A stretch of DNA of 64,000 bases. Origin: Clavaria fumosa (Eukaryota; Basidiomycota; Agaricomycetes; Agaricales; Clavariaceae). Positions 10,404 through 22,284 of the stretch are shown in pieces. Where the stretch lies: positions 3,162,001 to 3,226,000 of the forward strand of contig OX637798.1 of the NCBI GenBank assembly GCA_951802425.1, in the 5' to 3' direction. The translations under genes were made by a program, and so were the position numbers. How positions within the stretch are numbered: the first letter of the stretch is position 1; the number at the start of each line of letters is the position of its first letter. Below the pieces are notes generated by a model that had not been told where the DNA came from, ran no database searches, and saw only the letters and a list, made by a program, of their open reading frames with translations.

Positions 10404-12938
10404 TTGCTGTTGCTGTTGTTGTTGTTGTGGCTGCTGGTCATAGTAACCCCCGTACTGCTGGCCCTGTGGGGGAGGGTATGGAGAACCGTAGTCGTACCGA
10501 GGTGCCATCGCCGTCGGAGGCGGCGGGTAATGATGTTGCGGCGGCGGCTGGTGGTGTACATGCCCATACGCGTCGTACACCTGCGCAGGCGGCCACACCG
10601 GCACGGGGGGCACACCGTGTGCGGGCGGGTACGGCGCGTACCCCTGCGAGGGATGCGGTGGCGGCGGCGGCGGGTGCGCGTGCGCCGGGTGCGGCGGAAG
10701 CGCCATGTGGTGAGGGGGCGGCTGCGGCGGCATGTGGTGTTGGTGTTGGTGTTGGTGTTGGTGTTGGTGTTGCAGGAGGGGACCGGACGGGTGCGCGTGC
10801 GGGTGGGCGTAGTGGAGGGGCGGGGGGGGAGGGTGCGCGGCGACGTGGTGCTGTGCATGTGCGGGCCCGGGCGGGGGGTATTGGTGCGGGGGCTGGGGCT
10901 GATGGTGGTGATGCGGCACCGGCGGGGGCGGGGGCGGGAGCGCCGAGGGGTGCGGGGGCCGCTGTGCATGCTGATGCACATGCCCATCATACGCAGACGC
11001 AGGAGCGGGTCCAGGGTGATACGGCCCGCGCTGTTCGTACGGCAACGGCGTCTGCGCCGCGTTGGGTGCGGGAGGAGGCGACGGTGCGTGGTGCTCCATG
11101 CTGACGGTCGGGCCGGGCGGTGGGATTGTGGGGCCGGAGAGGCCCGGTTCTATGGTGGTCGGCCAAGCTGGCAGACCTGCGATCCCGGTCCCGCCTCCTA
11201 AGGCCCCTGCCGATCCCGGAACGCCAACACCCCTACTACTACTCGAACCATCCGCCCCCTCCGCGTCTTCCACTCTCGACCGCTTCGAGTCTCTTACGCC
11301 CTTCTTCTTCTTCCCAGGCGTGTCTTCAATTTCAATCTCATCACCGTCATCCTCTGAGTGTAGCGGCGCGGTCAGTGACGCGATAGGTCGTTTGCGTACG
11401 CGTATATCCTTGCGTATGCGAATTTTGATCCCTTGATCAGCAAGGGAACACGAAAGAGGCGTAGACTCTGCAACAAAAAAAATTGTGATATTAGTCTACG
11501 TCATTTACTCATCGTGAACCATGCAAATGGGGATACGGATTGCGGTGCTGATACAAAAGGATGGCTTCACTTCCCCGGCTGAGTCTTTCCTTTCCAATTT
11601 GGACCACGAAGCACAAGATACACATATTTATGCGCCGGCTCTCAAAGGAGGTACCGTGCTGCCGCGGTCCAAATAGGGAAAGAAAAACACACGCAAAGAA
11701 GAGAAGCCAGCCTTCGACAGCCACAAGCCACAGAGAGCATGGGGATTAAGAAGCATAAGCAGCAAGATGAATGACGGATATCACCCCGTCGGATTAGGCA
11801 AGAATGAGACCGTCATCGGCACCACTGCGGCACGGCCCGCTGAGCCATAAGGAAATATAGATGATTCCGCTCCCATGTCAAAAAGCCTCGAGCAAAGCGC
11901 GTTCACGCTTGCATTGTGACGAAAACGGGTAGGTACTGACCTTCCATACCAGGGAACTTCTTCGCCGTGTACACGTAGAATGGTGCCGAGAATATTGATT
12001 TGCAATGGTGGACGTTATTCCTGATCACTTGCGTTAGACTGACTCAGCATAGAGGTTGTTGTATAGGTATATATACCCCACAACCTCGAACAGGCTGAGC
12101 TTGAGCCTGTAGCTGCCTTCGGTGCGCACGGAGAGGTCAGGGAAAACGAAGAAGCCGGCATCTTCATTATTGTGTTCCGAGTCTTTAAGATGATATAAGG
12201 AAGAAACCACAGAACCAGTCGTGCAGCGTGTGCGACCGTCCTGAACAAAAAGAAGTCAGATCATAAGTGAAGGGAAACGGGATGATGGCAGAAGTTCAGA
12301 ACGCGGTAACTCGGTAGATTGGTCAGGTGAGAATGTTTTTTTTTTTTTTGGGAACACGTGTGCCGCGGGGCAGAAGACAAAGCGGAAGGCATTACGTACC
12401 TTGAGCCAATGCAATTCGGCGTCGTCGTCTGGCTTAGCAAGACTCGCGAACATGAAATAGTATGGGTTTTGTAAGAATGACTGAGATTGAGATTGGAGCG
12501 GAGACTGGGCCGCATTGGAAGCGGATTCGAGAGAGTCGTCTCTATTACATAGGAGACGTTGGTTGACATTCTCGAGGTGGTATGACAAGTGACGTACGTA
12601 GCATGAGAACTAGTGGGCGAAGTAGGTTCAGAAGGGGGAGAACCGTGCTTTGGGTTCGGGTGCCGACGACTGTGAGGGCTAGCAGTTGGGTCACGACGAG
12701 AGTGATCAATGACACGAAGTTGAACGATGGGGGGTGGGTCGATCGGCCTGCGGTCGGCTGTTGTATAGAGCGATATCAGGCCAGGGAAGAGTAGCTGTCA
12801 TGTTGTGGGGAGAAGAAGAAGACCGGGGGGGATGGGGAGATATGCGAGGAGCGAACCTTTACCTCCGACACCACACATACGCGCCTGCTTCGGCTCTTGC
12901 CTGACGATGAGCTCGTATTCTCTGTGAGTGAGGGTCAT
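9459..12938 (-). CDS. Velvet-family transcriptional regulator (VosA/VelB-like)
   Basis: Six exons (12938-12863, 12757-12598, 12541-12400, 12241-12078, 12021-11942, 11467-9459) sum to 876 codons. The velvet domain fills exons 1-6a: [91 protein letters not shown] and [20 protein letters not shown] basic stretch [14 protein letters not shown] follows as a probable nuclear signal. Then comes a low-complexity tail of about 600 residues rich in Pro, His, Gln and Gly, with a long Gln run. Velvet proteins bind DNA and control development and secondary metabolism. The last intron (474 nt) is much longer than the others. The start could lie further 5' if ACTCACAG at 12921 is an acceptor. Confidence 0.85.
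10362..10436 (-). repeat. Poly-glutamine (CAG/CAA) tract in the velvet gene
   Basis: A mixed CTG/TTG run on the plus strand reads as about 24 consecutive glutamines in the velvet frame. A His-Gln CAC-CAA type repeat follows at about 10735-10775. Both are likely length-variable. Confidence 0.85.
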
Positions 12939-12982
12939 TGGAGGGTGAGTAAACGAACAAAGCGTTGGCAGTTCAAATAATG

Positions 12983-13017
<35 letters not shown>

Positions 13018-14008
13018 TGTTGTGTGTATCGTATCGCACATAAATTTGATCCATAGCCTAGGACTCGGGTCATACCCCCGTTCCTCGACCAACTGATAAT
13101 GGTGGTCCACCGTCTACCTGGACAGAGATATGAGAAGAGACTCACACTTTACGGTCTCTTTCATGAGGATGATGATGATGAGAGAGATAAGGTGCCATTG
13201 TTGAAACGGATGATGATGAAGTAGACATAGTTGCATATATGGAGAGAGCGAAGAAGAGGGGGGGGTATTTAGGTCGCAGGGTAAGTAAGCAAGTAAGCAA
13301 GAAGAGTGTGCCCCAGTCCAAGTCAAGTTGTTGTGGAATCAAATAATATTATATTATATAATATTAGTACAACCCGGTAAACTGGGTTATTTGATACTTT
13401 TTTGTCTCTTTGGTTGAACCGATTCCATGGTATTGGTATAAGTTTATGTAATCCCTTAGATATTACTATATATAGTTATCTCACCGGGACCCATCGCCGA
13501 AATCCATTCACCCATCAGTTCGGACCTTTCTTTCCTAGTTTATAATCACACGTTCTGTCCCATATCTTTTTTGTTTTTTACTTCCGTATCTTTTACCGTA
13601 GTACACCCTTTGATAATTCCTTTTTGTTCTCTTAAGTTCTCTTTTGTTTCCAACTTCTCAGAACACAAAAAAAAAAGACAGGACACAGACGTTAAGAATG
13701 AACTTACCGCCGCACTAGACATAACGGAAAATGGTTCACCCATTCTCTCAGTTGCTGCATCACCGCGTGTGCACGTCATGGCCTCCAAAAAAAATGCGGT
13801 GTATTGATATCAGTCACCGGTGTGGCATGTGCTGCCTCTTCTTGGTCGGCTAAAAAATAAAAATAAAAAAAGGAACGCCCTCTTATCTATTGATCATCAT
13901 CTTATCAATCTCCAGCGCTCAGGGCCTTTTTTTTTTCAAATATAAAAGCTGTTCGTTCTGTCTATTTTGCAATCGAAAAACCCATTGGCCAACAAGTGTC
14001 CCCAAATT
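12939..14008. other. Intergenic region, velvet promoter side
   Basis: It contains a (GA)n microsatellite at 12984-13014, an AT-rich quasi-palindrome near 13342-13367 and long A/T tracts. The short frames here are not convincing genes. The upstream regulatory region of the velvet gene must lie here. Confidence 0.45.
12984..13014. repeat. (GA)n microsatellite
   Basis: About 15 GA dinucleotides about 45 nt upstream of the proposed velvet start, in the promoter or 5' UTR. Confidence 0.95.
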
Positions 14009-14278
14009 TCACAGACCAAGCTCGTCGGCGTACGGCAGCGTGTGGATGTCACCAACAGCGACGTATGTAGGTTTCCCCTTGATGAGAGTAGTTACAATCT
14101 GGGCACATAGATGTCAGTGGCGTCTCTCCATTGGCATCAGTTGAAAATATATATACCTTATTGAACCCCGCGAGAGTGACGCCGTCCAGCGCAGATAGCG
14201 TACTTTCAATATTAGCTGGTCCAGATCCTTCGAGAACCTATATGCAAAGAAACCCACGATGAGCGCGTTGAGAGACAG

Positions 14279-14313
<35 letters not shown>

Positions 14314-15679
14314 AGCCTTGGGACCAAGCACCGAAACGAAGCCTTCCCGTCCCTCCACCGCACTCGCCGCGGCGAACTTAGCCTTCGCGACCGCCTTATC
14401 CAACCCAGAAGCGTTCATCGCACCAACACACTCCTTGAGCGCCTTCACCGCACTCTTCGCAGCCCTCCGCACGCCCCCCGCCTCCGCGCCCCGGACGAGC
14501 AGCCCAAACAGCGCCGCATCAGAATACGGCAGCAGCACCGCCCGCACCTCCGTCCCCACCGGCAGCCCGCCGCCGTCCGCCGCGCCCGGGTCCCCCTTTC
14601 CCCCACCCTCGACGACGGGCGACAGCCCCCGCCCCCACTTCACAGACGACTCGGGCGCCAGATGCGCCGCTAGCACCGCGAGCGCGGCCGGCGGCGCCCC
14701 CGCCACCCCGAACCCCACAAACACGGCCTGCGGCCCGCTCCCGTGCATTTCCACGCGCGTCTCGCCGCCGTAATACACAGATGGCGCGCTCGCGGGAGGG
14801 TTAGCCGCCGCCGCCGTCGTCGTCGTCGCTGGATCCGGGGCTGAAGCTGACGCATACGGCTCGCGCGTCTGCGCCTGCGCTGCATGGGCGTGCGCCCGCT
14901 CGACAAGCCGCGCAAGCGCGCCCGCGTCAACGCCCGTGCCAAGCACCGCGACGTTCCCGCGCGCAAACGCCGCGTGCGCATACGCGACCACGTCCGCGAG
15001 CGGCGGGCGCGCATGCGCGGCGGGTGCGAGCGGGCGGCCGAGCCCCGTGCGGAACGCGAGCGCGTGTGCCGCCTCGAGCGCGTGCGTCGCGGCGTCTGTG
15101 CGCGCGGCGGCGGCCTCGGCGTCCGTGGCCGGGAAGACGTACTCGTCCAGCTCGTGTGCGGTGAACTTGGCGCTGGTCGTGAAGGAGGTGAGGAGGTCGA
15201 CGAAGTACTCTCTGGACCCGCTCCTTTAGCCCTGAGATGACTCTCGTTGTCGCTACACACACTCACTCGTCGCCACGCAGGAACTCGGCGGTGATCGCCA
15301 AGTGTTCTCGAGACAGCCTGGACGAAAGGACGCCGCCGTACAGTTCGCTCTCCCGCACGGTTCGCAGTGCGGAACGGGAGGAGGTGCTCTGCGGGGGGGG
15401 GGGGGAAGGGAAACGTGTCAAACTGGAGACGAACCCCTACGAGAATCAAAAATAAAAAATAAAAATAAAATGGAGAACCTTGAAAGCAAAGTTCTTCAAC
15501 GCGTGAGCAACGCCAGGCCAAGTCTCGTAGCGGGTGCCAGCTTTGACGAGGAGAGTGACGGACGCCGTCGGCTGGCCGCTGTCGACGGAGGCGACTTTGA
15601 TGCCTGCGGCGTCAACCACGGTGGCGAATGTGCGCGCCAAGTGCGGCACATTCCGCGAGGCCAACCTGGCTGCTAGCAT
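14009..15679 (-). CDS. QCR2: Ubiquinol-cytochrome c reductase core protein 2
   Basis: Five exons (15679-15479, 15388-15267, 15211-14317, 14237-14157, 14098-14009) give 462 aa, the usual size. The protein starts with a mitochondrial presequence (MLAARLASRNVPHLARTFAT). The M16 peptidase-like fold follows: VDSGQPTASVTLLVKAGTRY, then GVAHALKNFAFK where true processing peptidases have a zinc HxxEH motif, so it is inactive as expected for a complex III core subunit. It ends YVAVGDIHTLPYADELGL, typical of fungal orthologues. Exon 3 is very GC-rich and Ala-rich. The intron after Lys-Ala...GPK (14316-14238) starts with GC and contains a 27-nt homopolymer; a GT donor would break the frame to VLEGSG. 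Confidence 0.9.
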
Positions 15680-15967
15680 ATGTATGTATGGATTGCGAGA
15701 GGAACGGTTGGTTAGCTCACCGAGTTGGACGAGCAAGTGGCTGTGCGATTATTCCCCCCGGATTTTTCCGAACAGCCAGCTAGGATATAATTGCAGAGTG
15801 GGATTCAACATACGGTACAGTACAGCATACAGCATAGCACAAAAATCGGATTCCGAAGAAAAAAGCGGTCTGAACGGCTACAGAAAACGACCCGTCACAT
15901 ACATTGATCGTTCCAACCGCAAAGTCGTGGATTACAGAGATTTTTTTTTTTTATAAATAAAAAATTT
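15680..15967. other. Intergenic gap
   Basis: Upstream of QCR2 and downstream of the methyltransferase. It shows small ACAGCATAC repeats (about 15815-15840) and an A/T-rich end, and nothing else. Confidence 0.4.
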
Positions 15968-17247
15968 TCAAACCTTCCTGGCGTGGACAATGTGATACAC
16001 GCCCACGCTGCCAGGTGTTCTTCCCAACCCGAGCCTGAGCCCCTTCACAAGCTCGTCCACCTCGCCTTCGCCGAGCCCAGCCTCGAGCAGTATCGGCATC
16101 ATCGAGTACGCATATTGCACGACGAACTCCTTGAATTCTGCGCCTACCTGCCGCATCCGTGCGTCGGGATGCCAACCGCCGAGGGGGACAATCAATACCT
16201 GCGTTGTGATATCCCTGAAGTTCCCCGTAGAGGCAAGTAAGTTCGGAAGGGCAATCGCCTCGAGGCCCCGGAACTGCAAAGCGGAGGTCACGGCATCAAA
16301 GAACTCGCGAATGCGCGTGGTAACACCATGGGATGGCATGTGATGTATCAAACATTGGACCCATTCGCAGGATAGAAAAAGCCCCCCGGGCAGGAGGACA
16401 CGTGCAACCTCTCGGAGCACACCACTTATATTCTGCGTCTACAACGAGGACAGTGATCAGAGACTGCAGGGCACCAAACTAGAGAAAGAGGTCGTTTTAC
16501 CACCATGGCAATGTCACGAGCGTGAACAAAGTCGAAGACGTTATCACGCCACCTCAACCGCTCATTGACATCATGCATTTCGAAGATGACATTGTGCGGT
16601 GGGTATCGGCTAGCAATTGGCACTGTTAGAATATGATGCTCAGCGTACTGGCGTCGCGATGCACAGTCAATGCGGTAGACACATACCTATGTCAATCCCA
16701 CTGAAGCGCACATGTGGGAATTCGCGCGCCATATCTGTTACCCTATGCCAGACATCATTGAGGCAAAGATGCGGGTCAGGGCGGTAAAAGACACACCACG
16801 TTCCTGTCCCAGTGCAAAGATCAAGAGCGCGCTTCTGACGCCCTTGCTCCGCTGCCAATAACTGGGGTACAGGGCCAAGGTAGTTTGCCCCCAGGAGTTG
16901 GCGAAGCACATTGTGCTGCAGCCTAAGCCTCTGTCACAGTATTGTTTTTAAAAAAAATTATATTGAGGAGACAGGATTGCTGAATGCACCTCCTGTTCGG
17001 GTGCATCCACCGGCAACGGGTAAAGGCCACCATGAGAAATGGAAGAAAAGAGACGCCCGTGGCGCTCTAGGAAGTACGAGGGACACTCTTCAGGCCGCAC
17101 TTCCTCGAGAATCGAAGAGGTGTCGGAGGCGTCCTCTTCTTCGTCGCCAGGGTCGTCGTCATGGGTAGAGTCGCGATGATCGTACACACCACGGACTTCG
17201 TCCGGCCGATCGGGAAAGCTGCGCGCTTGCACGAACACAATGGCCAT
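15968..17247 (-). CDS. LaeA/UMTA-type SAM-dependent methyltransferase
   Basis: Five exons (17247-16990, 16915-16797, 16742-16687, 16622-16501, 16438-15968) give 341 aa. After an acidic N-terminus comes the conserved YPLPVDAPEQEHNVLRQLLG segment, then the SAM-binding motif ALDLCTGTGTW, MAREFPHVRFSGIDI, an acidic loop MHDVNERLRW, FDFVHARDIAMV, and REVARVLLPGGLFLSCEWVQ. This is the layout of the large fungal family that includes LaeA and UMTA. The substrate is unknown. It lies about 3 kb from the velvet gene, with QCR2 between; whether it partners with velvet is speculation. Confidence 0.8.
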
Positions 17248-18302
17248 CTCAGCCGCTCAAGAGATGACCAGACGCAACGTCAGATGGTTTGGGTAGGAAG
17301 GGTGGGGGGGAGAGAGAAGAAAGGAAAAACGCGGATGGGGTGGCGAAGGGGGACGTTTTTGTAAACGACTGCGGAATACGCGTGAAACAGGACGATCTGG
17401 AGTGATAGAAGAACATTGTTACATAAACGTGGAGGATCTGTTGACTCTTCAGGATGAGATTTCGACTTGCAGACCGATTGTCCCTTATCCACGCCAGGTC
17501 CTCGTCCCTGGAATCCCCAAAACACGCGGCAAGTCAACAGCAACGAGGTTAGATGTTTGCATATAGAGAAAGTAAGGAAATCCGGCTACTTTACCTTTCA
17601 TCAGGGACGTTAGTAAGGAGACGTGTACCCCTCGTGAAGCGATAAGGAACCAGACGTCGTTGCACCGGGGAAGCTGCGGTCGGAAGCTGGGACAAGTTCG
17701 TTTTGCTGAGTTTCGCTTCGACATCGAGTCGTTATCCCGCTTTCAGGGTCCGCGAATAGTGGTACAATGCTTCATCGCGAAAGTGTCAACTCGTTTGAAG
17801 TGGATGCGAACGGCTGACAAGGGCAAAATCCATAAAAGGAAGTTCAAATTCCAGCAACTGGATTGTGGAAAAACAAATGGGAGAGGCGAATAAGTGTTCC
17901 TCGTCAATATGATGGATTTTCAGTTCTGTCTCACACGCAGATGCTGGGCCCTGCCTCACCAGCTACCCAAGCTCAGGGTAAATGTGTGGTGCGTGCATGG
18001 AGACGACATTCACGAAAGTCAGTTCCTTGGAACGCCACCCTAATTGTACATTTCTTATTATCATCGAACGCTCATAAACCTAATTCCATTTACTCATACG
18101 TTTCTATGCTCAACGGGAGCCGAACTTTGAATCTGGACGCGTATGGGTCCAGGTAGACTTCGATGGGCGCCAGTTGGATATGATCACGTGATGTAACGAG
18201 AGAGACAACATACACATTGCTATCCACATGAGAAGGCTTGCGCTGTGACAGCGCTGAGGTCAGACGAAACACTAGAAATCTTGAGCTATAAAGGAGCATA
18301 AT
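17248..18302. other. Intergenic region
   Basis: Just over 1 kb between the methyltransferase start and the aconitase stop. A minus-strand frame at 17724-17485 has an ATG and a possible donor, but it neither joins the methyltransferase frame convincingly nor resembles a known protein. Confidence 0.35.
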
Positions 18303-21257
18303 TCATAACCCTTTAGCTTTAGCTTTCGCGGCCATCTACAACATATTTCAGTAAGTCACCAACCTCGGTTATTCCACAACTAGACTCACCATATTCAACG
18401 CTGATCCGGCCTTGAACCATTCTATCTGCCCTTCATTGAAAGAGTGAGTCAGGGGGATCTCCTAAGATTGGATAACAATACTGTCAGCGGGTGCGAGCAG
18501 AAAAAAAACAATAACACTCACATCCTTTGTGCCGTCAGCATGCTTCGCCACGAGCGTAAAGTTCTTCCCAGGTGCGAATGAATCTAGACCAAGGATATCT
18601 ACTCTATCATTCGGTTGAACCTTGTCATAATCCGCAGGGTCCGCAAACGTCAGAGCCAGCATGCCTTGCTTCTTCAAGTTGGTCTCGTGAATGCGAGCAA
18701 ACGATTTGACAATGATGGCAAGACCACCGAGATAACGCGGCTCGAGTGCCGCGTGCTCACGAGAGGAGCCCTCGCCATAATTGTGGTCACCGATGACAAT
18801 CCACTTCAGGCCTCGATCGCGATAGTGAGCGGCAGTCTGAGGAACTCCAGCCCACTCCCCTGTAATCTGGTTCTTGACCTTGTTAGCTTCGCCGTTCTCA
18901 GCACTGATGGCCCCAATCAGGCAATTCTCTGATAAAAAGATTCTGTCAGGGCCATTCGGATGGAACCAGACACGAAAGCATACGGGATATGTTTTGGAGA
19001 TGCCCACGATATTTGAGCCAAGGACCGCCCGCGCTGATATGATCAGTTGCTGAGCAACGCGTCAGAGGTACAAGTTGTGGTATAATTGAATTAGAATACA
19101 CACTGCATTTGCCTTTGACCTTGATCAGAATTGGAAGGTCAGTTGGTGTCTTGCCATCCCAGGGTTTAAACGGCTGAAGAAGCTGCAAACGCTCGCTCTC
19201 AGGGTTCACAGCGACTTGTACCGCTACGCGATCAGCGGGAGGTGCTTGATAGGTATCCTGACCGGGATCAAACCCACGGGGAGGAAGCTCGTGACCAGAC
19301 GGATCGGAAAACTTGAATGGCTTGCCATCAGTGCCGATGAGAGTGTCAGTGACAGGATTGAAAGTCAAATCGCCAGCAAATGCAAACGCAGTAACGATGT
19401 CGGGTGAAGCTACGAAGGCGTGCGTAGCAGGGTTGGCATCGTTGCGGCCAGTGAAGTTCCGATTATAGGAAGTGATAACTGTTCGCCCCACTACCGTTAA
19501 TCACTTCCATGGAAGATATAAGGCCACAACTTACTTGAATTGGGCTCCCCTTTCTTCACGTCTTGTCTGTCCCACTGTCCGATACATGGCCCGCAGGCGT
19601 TAGCGAGCACAAGTCCCCCAACGTTTTGGAAAGCAGCGATCTGCCCGTCCCGCTCGATAGTGGCGCGGACCTGCTCGGAGCCAGGAGTGATAGTAAACTG
19701 GCTTTTGACTTCGAGGCCGTGATCTGCAGCTTGCTTTGCGACAGACGCCGAGCGCGACATATCTTCATACGAGGAATTGGTGCAGGAGCCGATGAGAGCC
19801 ACTTTGAGTTCCTGTGGCCATTTATTCCTTTTAACTTCCTCAGAGAATCGTGAGATCGGAGTGGCGAGATCGGGTGTGAAAGGACCATTGATGTGGGGTT
19901 CGAGCTCGGAGAGGTTCTACAACATAAAACAGTCCGGTTTGCCTTTGAGTCCGTTAGATTAATTCGAGGCTCACTATTTCGATGTGTTGGTCATACTCGG
20001 CACCCTTATCTGCTTGAAGATTGTGCGCGAACCTCGTAGCATATTGACCTATTTCTGAACGCGACGTCGCGTTAAGGTAGTCAACCATACGCTTGTTGAA
20101 TGGGAACACGGATGTGGTAGCTCCGATCTCGGCGCCCATATTGCAGATCGTAGCCATGCCTGTACAGGACAAAGACTCAACGCCAGGGCCCTTGTACTCA
20201 ACAATGGCTCCGGTTCCACCCTTGACGGTGAGGATGCCAGCAACCTTCAGGATAACATCTGGAACAGGTAACTTGTTACAATGACACGAACAATAGCAGA
20301 GCAAGGCCTGCCTTTCGGTGTTGTCCAACCACCAATTTTGCCCGTCAAATTGACACCAATGACCTTGGGGCACTTGAGTTCCCAAGGGATGTCAGCCATC
20401 ACGTCGACAGCATCCGCACCGCCGACGCCACAGGCGACCATGCCGAGACCACCAGCGTTTGGTGTGTGCGAGTCAGTGCCAATCATGAGACCACCCGGGA
20501 AAGCATAATTCTCAAGGATGATTTGGTGGATGATGCCAGAACCAGGTCGCCAAAAACCGAGCCCATACTAGAAGGGTATTGAATAAGCCCAGAGAAAGAT
20601 CAGAAGGCCTTCAGGAAGCACCTTCGCACTCGCGGTTGCCAGGAAATCGTAAACTTCCTTGTTCATCTCGGTGGCACGCGCCAAGTCTTTGACTCCGCCA
20701 ACCTGTGCCTCGATAAGATGGTCACAGTGGACGGTAGTAGGAACCGCAGCAGTATCCATTCCAGCAGACATAAACTGCAGAATAGCCATCTGCAAAATAT
20801 CATTGAAAAAATTGAAACAATGACACTGCTCAACAACGTACCTGGGCTGTAGCATCTTGCAAGGCCACACGCTACATTACACAGTTGAAGCGTGCATTTA
20901 TCGTGATAGATATGACGACGTACATCTGGACGAATCTTAAGATAACTGACTCCCCGTGAAATGTCTTGGCCATGGGGGTCGTCAAGATGCCCGTATAATA
21001 TCTTCTCAGAAAGCGTCAGGGGTCGCCTCAACCTACCAATACTGTCAGAAAGGATGATTAACGTTCAGATTAGCTGACCTCTCGTTGATAATGGCAAGGT
21101 TGTCTTCGATGCGCTGGTAATTGATGTACACACCCTTCTCCAGCAATGACATGGCAACTTTAGTGTCGCCAATGCGAGGTGGGACGGTGGCCATACCCGC
21201 GGCCAGCCGCCGCAACGACCGCGTAATAGCAGCAGCGTGCGATGAGAGGTGGAACAT
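18303..21257 (-). CDS. ACO1: Aconitate hydratase, mitochondrial
   Basis: Twelve exons (21257-21079, 21032-20924, 20871-20842, 20789-20622, 20567-20312, 20258-19975, 19916-19535, 19478-19104, 19049-18984, 18928-18522, 18461-18390, 18335-18303) give 786 aa, the normal size. The N-terminus is a presequence ([20 protein letters not shown]). Iron-sulfur ligands are visible in [11 protein letters not shown] and [10 protein letters not shown]. Other landmarks are [44 protein letters not shown] and [19 protein letters not shown]. It interconverts citrate and isocitrate in the matrix. Intron 20311-20259 has a GC donor (AAAG|GCAGGC). Exons 3 (30 nt) and 12 (33 nt) are very short. Confidence 0.95.
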
Positions 21258-21687
21258 CGTCGGTGGGCGATGACGATGTGTGCCGGTTGCTTGAGCTGTT
21301 ATGGAGCACTCCGGAATTGGTTTATCCCAAAAGGGGAAATGCCACGTGAAATGCGGCGCGCCTGGCACACAGCATCCGTATCGCATCGCAATGCACATGG
21401 GATTGGCAGATTCAGCATGCGCCTTCGCAAGCTATCATGCCCACAAGGTCTGGATTCGCACATGCCGCCCAGGGCCTGTTGTGCTGCTCCCAAAATAGTG
21501 GAACGTATCCGATTGACAGTGATTCAAATGAAGCCAAATCCATTATAAAAGATACAGCACGGAATACATAGATTGAAACCCATCGGGTCAGACACGGGCA
21601 CGGCAATCGAGCCTGCGTGAAGATTCAATCATCTGCCAGTGAGGGGCCGCGACCAGGCGGGAGGCTTTGGCTATGCGTGTAAGACCG
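21258..21687. other. Aconitase promoter region
   Basis: Holds the region upstream of the minus-strand aconitase gene and the 3' flank of the short hypothetical gene. No further gene seen. Confidence 0.4.
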
Positions 21688-22116
21688 TTATGTAGAGCCT
21701 GTGCATTGTGCAAGGACATTGATCTCGCTCACCGGAAGCCCACTCGAAGTCGATGGACTGGGTCTTGATTTATCGACAAGTCGGGCAAAGAATTCATCCA
21801 GCCAGCGGAAGAAAGCCTCCTTGTCCTCTTCAGTCAAAGTGGACCATTTTATACCCATTTCGGTGTCTGCGCGTTCAACTTGATTTTGCCTTTCATGCAC
21901 TCTGGGGCGAGGAGGAGGAGGCTTAGCAGCCCTAGGTTGATCGAGTTTCATTTGGCGCGATGGGAGGCTCTTAGTGTGATCGCGGTAGTGAGTGACTTTG
22001 TTGCCCACTGCAGACGAGGCTTTGCCTGCCTTATCCTTGAGGTCTGCAACTGTGTAAAGGAGCTATGATTATCTGCAGTGGTGAAGTCTGTAGGCCTATC
22101 GCTCACAGGATATCAT
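21688..22116 (-). CDS. Hypothetical protein
   Basis: Two exons, 22116-22107 (ATGATATCCT) and 22043-21688, joined in phase 1, give 121 aa. Exon 2 is long and open and has a protein-like composition: KDKAGKASSAVGNKVTHY, a Pro-rich basic middle (KPPPPRPRVHERQ), then an amphipathic acidic end (KWSTLTEEDKEAFFRWLDEF). The first exon is uncertain. I do not recognise the family. The C-terminal helix with Trp/Phe/Leu spacing could be a binding motif for a larger partner. Confidence 0.5.
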
Positions 22117-22284
22117 TGAGCCGCAGTTACTCTGTTATTGCAGGGTTGGGATAATTGATAGGAAGAAGCTGAAGTACTGTGCTTTATTCATTTGTCAGTC
22201 GCTGCGTCGCAACGTGACCGGCGTAGTTGGTGGTAAATTATTATGGGTGATGCATCACCATTCTACAATATACATATTTCTAAT

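Noticed and set aside
10082..11201. Long plus-strand and other-frame ORFs of 340-400 codons over the velvet gene
   Set aside because: They are shadow frames of the GC-rich, codon-biased velvet tail (e.g. poly-Cys and poly-Leu runs opposite poly-Gln).
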